A DNA stretch of 64,000 nt from Odobenus rosmarus divergens. Its lineage: Eukaryota > Chordata > Mammalia > Carnivora > Odobenidae. The stretch is from assembly GCF_000321225.1 (NCBI RefSeq), contig NW_004450478.1, forward strand, positions 815,720 to 879,719. Reading direction: 5' to 3'. This document shows positions 57,363 through 64,000 of this stretch, piece by piece. The translations under genes and the position numbers were made by a program. The notes beneath the pieces were generated by a model that was given only the letters and a program-made list of their open reading frames with translations, made no database searches and was not told the DNA's origin. The first letter of the stretch is position 1, and each line of letters opens with the position of its first letter.

Positions 57363-60300
57363 ACTTTATAGATTTGCAGTTAATCTGTTACCATGACTTT
57401 ATTCTTTTTTTCAAATTTGGATTCACCTAGGTTCTCTCCTCTTTTCTTACTCCTTTTAAAAAATTTACATGTAGTATATGCATTGCACCACCCCCTCGGT
57501 CTCCTATATAGTTTCCTTCTCAATAGTTTCTGTTTTTCTCCTTTACGCCTTAAAATAATTATATGGCTCACATTGCTCTGTCCCTGAGCTTCCCACCTTG
57601 TGTAGTCACCAAGCCTTTTTGCATTGCTAGTCTCTTCTAAAATAATGCACTCACTGAAGCTGTAGAGTTTGAACTATCTTCCCCAAAATGCTTTCTACAT
57701 GGAGTGAGTGTTCTCGGGAAACTCCATCAGTTTTGCTCTCTGGTAGAACATAATATCCTGGACTATCAACCCAATCTTCTAATGCTTCTATTTTAAGATT
57801 CTTCAGGCCACACTAAAACAGCAGGACTTTGAAACCACAGCTTCTACAGAAGCTTTGCTAGTACTCCCTTATAAGAGAGCCTGCGTTCTGCCTTCACATG
57901 TTAAACACAAACTCCCTGCTTGCAGTTAGTTCTGTGAAATCCTAACCAATGAAAAAGCAAGAAAATTGCCTGCAGAAGAACTTTGATGTGAAATGGGTTG
58001 AGTGGGAACTGTGGCCACTAGCACCAACCTCCCATTACTGTAGTTATAAAGAATGTTTATTTGAGAAGTAAGATATTTAAAGGAAGATTCAACATTCACA
58101 ACATTGATGTAGTTGGTAGTGGCTAATTAACAGGAATCTGCTGAACAATCCAATGAAATGGTAAAGTACTATTTGAGCATAATAAAATTTTCAAGAATTC
58201 CTGAAGTGATATATATGGTTAACTCTGCTTAAGCTATCTACAGCATCAAACATTAATATTTCATTATTTCATTTAGATAATTTTTTTTTCAGTTGGAAAA
58301 TAGCCAACTGTAGAAGAGTTATCAGGTACTAAATAAACCATCATTTCTTCTGGGTTAATTTGTTTGGACAAATATGTCTATATTTGCATATTATTTAGAA
58401 AAATGTATAGTCAGTTTTTGACATTTCTTTGATATATAATGTCAATAATTGTTCAATTTTCCAAAATATGTATACACACACCAATACATACATAGACATG
58501 TATCTAGAGAAAGTAATAATTTCAAACTATTCCATACAAAATATCAAAATTATATTTTAGTAGCAATTGATCCCTTTTCATGTAAGTTATCCTTGGAATT
58601 TTGAAGCGGCATTGTACTATGGTTTATAATAAAACACCAAAAACTTTCTTCAGGTTGATAGGAAAAGAGAAATTCGTGTTACTATCTGTTAGTTGATACT
58701 TCCTATCTGAATATTTTAAGTAAATGTTTCACGTTAGGCGATTAACATTGGCTAGATAGGGTTTTATTTTTCCTATGGAAGACAGACAAATCACTGTTTC
58801 CAGGATTTTTTTTTTTTTGGCATCACGATATATAGCACTGTTTTATTTCTCAAACTGATTTATTATGTTTCAGATATTTCCTAAGGCAATTTCCTTTTTT
58901 TTTAGAACATGTACAGTAAGTTAATCTATTAGACTGAAGTTCAATTTTTCCCTCTTGTGCTAAATCTGATGATGAGGTTATAATTCTCTTCTGCCAAAGA
59001 AGAAAGAGACAATACAGAATAAAAGCCTCTATTTGGAAAACTTCATCCTTTATCATTACCGATATTTTTTATTTCATACTGAAAATTGTGCTATGCTTTA
59101 AAAATAATAACAAAAACTCACTTTAATAGTTAATTCATATAGAAAATATGGTTCCAGAGACAGAAAACTTAAAGATATTATGTTTTTTAATAAACAGATG
59201 ATTCTATTTTCACCTAGAAGAAAAGGCATTTGGGATTATTCCAGAAAGTCTCAAGTGAACATTCAAAAAAATAATGACCTATTTTCCAATTACCCTTATC
59301 CCTATATGACTATTTTGCTATTGTGGATCATTTAATTAAGATTTGTTGAGTGTACTTATTTCAGTTTTCATCTGCAACTCAACTCCTACCATTCATCATT
59401 GGTACATGTTCTTATGATGACCCTTATGGTACTCTAGTTACTAGAGCTTAGTGTTTCGTTTTGACCTCCTCATCTCCCATAAATTTCTGGGCTACACTGC
59501 AGGCAATCAGCTGCATGCACAGCCATGCTCTATAGTTATCCCCCAAAACCTATCTCCTCCAGGAATCACTAATTTTAAGCATTGTACTTTGGGAGTATAA
59601 GTTTTATTGTTCAAGTATCCCTTATATAATTATTTGTCTGCTTCATTGTGACCTCCATTTCCTTGATGCCACTATTATTGGCCTTTCTTTATTCATCAGT
59701 TTGATTGTTGAAGAATAAGGTCATTCTGCTACCCTATCATGACATCAGGCAACTTCATATCACTGTCATAGGCCACTTTATTCATTAGCTGCTTGTGCTC
59801 TTTCCTTCTGTTTTTATTTTTTTCTTAACCAGCTTGAATTCATGAATCACTAGGTCGATAAATTCTTGTCAATATCCAAAATTCCCTTGCCCCACTGGCT
59901 TTGACTTTTTGATCATAAAAATCACCAACCACTGATGAAGCCAACCGTTTGCTTTATCTGGCCTACATGTGTGCAGCCAGGCTCAGCTAGAGACAATAAC
60001 AATGCACGTAGAATTATAATTATTTTATATTTATTAGCCATGAAATCCTACCACATTTTGTTTCTCCCACCCTCTGAAAAGATTACTTCAAGACTGCTCT
60101 ATTCCCTATAAAACTCCACCATCCCCGTTATTCCATTTATTTCCTGTAGATAACCTAGCCCAATGCAGGAAAAAAAAGCAAAACAAAATCCTCTTACTTA
60201 TAAAAGTTTTTCAATTTGATACAGGAGACAGAGAAGTGAATGGCTATAGGGAGCTATTCAGTAGGAACTTTCCCATCTGCACCATCTACTCTATCCCAGC

Positions 60301-60569
60301 ATGTTATTAAATTCAGTCAAAGTTTTTGGATCTTCTGCTTAGCTGACCAAACCTTCCTTCTTGCAACACTTTGTGTTTTTGTCTTTTAGGGTTTTTTTTC
60401 CTATACCAACATAATTTTTTGTTTGTTTGTTTTCTTCCTACCTCTCTGCACCCACCTCCTCAATGTTCTTTGCTTGTCCATTTTTCTCTACCTTTCTGTT
60501 AAATGCTGGGATTGTGCAGGCTCAGTCAAACGCCTCCCCATTCCATCCTATACTTCATCCCAGACCAGT
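57363..60569. other. No gene seen; longest stretch without a recognised repeat
   Basis: About 3.2 kb. ORFs of 63-68 codons occur on both strands (57380-57571, 57393-57587, 58850-59056) with no family features. Poly-T runs near 58284-58290 and 58807-58818; (gttt)n near 60419-60430. The segment 59360-60000 has a pyrimidine-biased texture like old LINE sequence, but I cannot assign it. Confidence 0.45.
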
Positions 60570-61345
60570 TAGCCCAGTGAATGGCTTCAGCTGAAAACCA
60601 TTCATTCATGCCAATGACTCTGATTATATTTCCAGCCCAGTCCTCTGCTCATCTCTGGAGGAGTAGATCAGCTGTCTTCCAGATATCACAATTTAGATGT
60701 TCAGAAGCATGTCAAATTCAATATGTAGCAAGTTTCACAATATCGCATGCCTGCCTTCTTCCTGTGTTTTGTTCCTTAATGGAAGGTACAACCGTCCGCC
60801 TGTTTACAAAGCCAGGAACTTAGGAGTCATTCTGACTCTCTTCTTTTCACCCTTTATTCAATTCATTAGCAAGCCTTGTTGATTTCACCTCCAAATATGT
60901 CTAAGTCACTGCATCTCTCAACATCACCACCATTATCATGCCGAGTACAAACCACCATCTCCTCTTGCCTGGTCTGCTTCAATATTGTCCTATCTGGCCT
61001 GCCCACATCTTCTCTTAGGTCTCTCTCTCTTTTTACATAACAGAAAGAGTTTGAAAGGCAAATATGATTATTAATCTTTTTTGCTTAAAGCCATTCTTCC
61101 CTACTTTGTGCTCCAGCCACACTGGTTTTTATCTGTTGCTTTAATGTGTCAACCCCCTATTTACCTGAGGGCCTTTGCACATACTCTTGCCTCTATTTCA
61201 AATGTACCACCCCACCCCCAACACACCTGTTTCCCCCTCCACCACTCTTGCCTGCTTGTGTTTTTGATCTTGGCTCAAATATTACTTCTTCGAAGAATCC
61301 TCCCTTGACACGCCAGATAAGCTTAGTCTCCTGCAATTGACTGAC
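60570..61345 (+). repeat. L2 LINE, sense
   Basis: Long L2 segment in order: caattcattagcaagccttg then ttgatttcacctccaaatat, ctcttgcctggtctgcttca, atattgtcctatctggcctg, ctttgtgctccagccacact, ctgagggcctttgcacatac, ttggctcaaatattacttct then tcgaagaatcctcccttgac. ORFs at 60581-60882 and 61081-61340 are LINE text and not genes. Confidence 0.85.
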
Positions 61346-61439
61346 AGTATTCTGTAAATTGGCAATACCCTATAATTGTTTCCCATACAAGCCATTTTAA
61401 CAACTCTAGGTATGTACTGAAACAATGATACAGTTTCAT

Positions 61440-61750
61440 GAGAAACAATCACTTACTGAGTGCCTACTATACTCTTGAAAATCTCAAAATCTGTCAGGGA
61501 AGTCATCGACATCAAAAAAAATAAGCAAAATTATACTTTCAAAGATTAATGCAGCCCTTATTTCAACTGAATGAGTATTTTTCAAGTACCTACCATATGC
61601 CAGCCATAAACGAAAGACATAAGCCCTGTGCTGGAGGGACTCAGACTAGCAGGGAAAACATTTTTTAAAAAAACTATAATATAATGAGCTATATATAATG
61701 CAGGTGTTTAGAAAGCTTGCAGATGAGGGAAAGACTGAGCGAGCCTGATA
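61440..61750 (-). repeat. L2 3' end fragments, antisense
   Basis: Two successive antisense L2 ends: cacttactgagtgcctacta at 61451, then after a gap caagtacctaccatatgcca near 61583 with ctgtgctggagggactcaga. Their opposite orientation to 60570-61345 means they are separate insertions or a rearrangement. Confidence 0.55.
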
Positions 61751-63054
61751 ACTATTTTAAAATAAATACTCCCTAATAGATAGGACATCTAGTTCCTAAA
61801 TCTATATTATGACATAAAACGATTGTGCCCTTCAGGCAAGAAAGAGTCTATGGAAATGAAATTTCAAAGGGACTTATACAAAATCATCTTTTCTTGGTTG
61901 TTTGAATAAATCTGAGCTAATCATGCCCCACCCCCCTCATCCCTCCAAGCTTTTCATTTTTTCAGATGACTGAAAAGATTTATTGAGACCTTACGGCTGT
62001 TCACTCCCTAATAAAGTTCTCCCTCAGTCATCCTGCTAATTTGGTTGACTGGTCTATTTTTAAAAATTAGCAGTTTTCAGAAACAGCCTCCAGTATTGTG
62101 GCTGTGAAAAATCTGTTGAGAAGAAATAAAAGGCTAAAACAAAATCTAATAGTGTAAGCAAGTATAAATTTTTTGGAATGATATACGATCCTGTGTTGTG
62201 CCAGTTTGGTCCCTGAGGCAGGAAAGAAAGCAATCTGGTTTTCTCAAACATTCAAATTTCTCACCTAAACTCAGCTAAGAATGCATCATTATGGGAAGCA
62301 GAGTGGAAAGTCACCATTTTATCCTTTAATTTACAGTGTCAGTGGGAACCGCACAACACAGAATCCAAAGTTCAAAGAGAGAAAAAGATCTGGCTTATGG
62401 TGGATATAAACTTAATTTCTTTGAATCAGGTATCTAGGCCCTGCTGTGTAGATTTAACACTGGGCATTCTAGACTTCTTTTAATGGTCTTTTATGAATTT
62501 CAGAAATATGATAAAATATTCACTTAAAGGAACCACTAGAAAGCCACTTGGTAAAAGCCGATCTAAGAAATTGTTTGGGCTGAATTATGAAGTATTTTAC
62601 TTGTTTTTGGATAGAACAACTTTTTTAGATTGCCCTTCATTTAATACAAAAGGTCAATTCTACTTTCTACCTCAGGTGTGATATTAATCTCTCCATTTCT
62701 TTCTAAATCCTATTAAGAGAGAGTAGAAGCTTAACTTTATCATCTTAATGCCAAGATCTCAGCAAGCATTTATCTAGATATAAACAAGGATGCCTTTCAG
62801 AAGGTTATATCCTCACTGTGATAATGAAGAAAGCGTTCATACATTAATTGCCATGATTTCACAAAATAGAGTGTTTGGTAAGATTTATAAGCACCTTTTA
62901 TTATTTTTGCAACCTGATAAATGAGAAAAGTTAAGGAGAAATTATCTTGTGATTAAAAAAAAATGCAGCTTAAGGACAGACTACTTTCAGCCAACCAAGG
63001 TCTACCTTGGACTGGACTTAATTCATATCCAGTACACCAACAGATCTGAACCCA
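61751..63054. other. No gene or recognised repeat
   Basis: About 1.3 kb of single-copy DNA. ORFs of 62-63 codons at 62060-62251 (minus) and 62493-62681 (plus) have no family features. Confidence 0.5.
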
Positions 63055-63230
63055 AGCTGCTTATTAGCATCACCCTGGACAAAGTGGCTTTTAGAAATAC
63101 CCATTCATTACATGCTCCCCACAAAGAATTTCTGCTGAAATTGGTCTTGGAATGGGCCCTGACATGGGTATTTTTTTTATTAGTTCCCCAGGCTATGCTT
63201 GTATTTAGCCAGGCTTGAGAATCACTGGCT
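63055..63230 (+). mobile_element. hAT-Charlie fossil (MER20/MER5-like)
   Basis: The text gcttattagcatcaccctgg, gcttttagaaatacccattc, gttccccaggctatgcttgt, gccaggcttgagaatcactg follows a nonautonomous Charlie element (agcatcacctgg...ttagaaatgca...tccccaggtgattc...ttgagaaccactg). The right end carries the hAT-type gagaatcactgg terminus. The 89-codon ORF at 62949-63218 runs through it and is not a gene. Confidence 0.6.
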
Positions 63231-64000
63231 AGATGCTTGAGCCCAACTCACCTCTCTATCAATTAAGTGAGGAGTGGCAGTTAGGTAAAAGCAATGGCTT
63301 AGAGTATCTGAAACTCAGCTCTGAGAATGCTGTCTAGCCCCTCACCCATGCCCCCCACAAGTGGCTATACTCTTGTTTTTTTTTTTTCACTTAATTGTTC
63401 CATTAAACAGATCCCATTGATTTAATATCCTAACCATTGCTAAAATAAGGTATTAATTTATTCCAGCAGGCAGGAAATTCAGTGGGAAAAAAACCATGAG
63501 TTAAATCACTTGCTTGGCTAAATTGACACTTGTTCTCTCCTGAATATTCAGTCAGATAGCCCTTCCCCAAATCCTCCGTTGGTGAAATAATTCATCACTG
63601 TACCACTGAATCCCTCTGCCTTTTTAAAAATATATAATTGAATATGAGTGAATCCCTGCATTATATTTTCTTCTAAAAAAGTACTGTTCCTGTTGTCAAA
63701 TTGGAACATATTGTACTTCCTATATATATCAGCCACAAGTCATTTTTAAACCTGGATCACTGTCTATCCTGAAATAAAAGGTCTACTACTAGGGAGGGGC
63801 AACTTTATCCTCCTGCATCTATTAAAGCTTCCAATTCCCATCTGCTATGCATCGCTGAAGGGGCCGCTGTGAATTTCCCAGGGTTTCTGCAATTTTTAGG
63901 AAATAAAATTTAAATGGTCAAAGAAAAGAAAACCCTTTATAAGTGATTTCTGTGAAATTTAAGTATATTTAAAATGTAGACAAATCCCCTTTGTCTTGGC
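63231..64000. other. No gene or recognised repeat
   Basis: Single-copy sequence to the window end. Poly-T run at 63378-63388. The 62-codon ORF at 63548-63736 (minus) has no supported family. Confidence 0.5.

Noticed and set aside
60581..61340. Series of 61-80-codon ORFs as exons
   Set aside because: They are readings of sense L2 sequence in several frames.

Overview
This window is mammalian nuclear DNA from a caniform carnivore, with no protein-coding gene that I can support. The diagnosis rests on about twenty-two copies of the tRNA-derived carnivore SINE (SINEC: a head reading like cctgggtggctcagt, a CT-rich middle, and an aaataaataaaatctt plus poly-A tail) and on several L1 3' ends of carnivore type. 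The L1 3' UTR variant at 1-259, 10623-10828 and 25521-25661, together with the SINE subtype, points to an arctoid (bear, seal or mustelid type) rather than a dog; that narrower placement is inference from remembered repeat sequences.

The sequence is AT-rich and CpG-poor, and open reading frames are short (the longest is 143 codons). Nearly every ORF of interest falls in a recognisable repeat: the 143-codon ORF at 5472-5903 is antisense L2, the 122-codon ORF at 30070-30438 is the decayed C-terminus of L1 ORF2, and those at 60581-61340 are L2. I see no exon chain, RNA gene, CpG island or convincing promoter. The window is best read as intergenic or deep-intronic DNA.

Layout. 1-4.6 kb: an L1 3' end, then mostly single-copy DNA with MIR fragments. 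4.6-6.5 kb: an old antisense L2 split by a reversed solo LTR, a MIR, and a tail-to-tail SINE pair. 7.4-9.0 kb: three SINEs and an L1 3' end. 10.1-11.8 kb: a second reversed LTR of the same family, itself split by an L1, then an unclassified LTR-like block. 13.8-26.1 kb: SINEs with clean target-site duplications (TSDs), a MIR, a MaLR-like LTR and L2 ends. 29.6-31.6 kb: a 2-kb antisense L1 with ORF2 remains. 32-46 kb: long single-copy stretches with microsatellites, an antisense L2, a MIR, two hAT (Charlie) fossils and an MLT1 LTR. 46.3-47.2 kb: an old repeat hosting a head-to-head SINE pair. 48.7-53.6 kb: SINEs, MIRs, L2 and a long alternating purine-pyrimidine tract. 54-55.8 kb: an ancient antisense L1. 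56.9-57.4 kb: a tandem SINE pair. 60.5-61.8 kb: L2. 63.1 kb: a hAT fossil.

No new biological system is visible. The items most worth a second look are structural: a 42-nt perfect alternating purine-pyrimidine (Z-DNA-prone) tract, the inverted SINE pairs, the nested LTR/L1 insertion, a perfect 14-bp-stem hairpin, and one short segment with several clustered CpGs.
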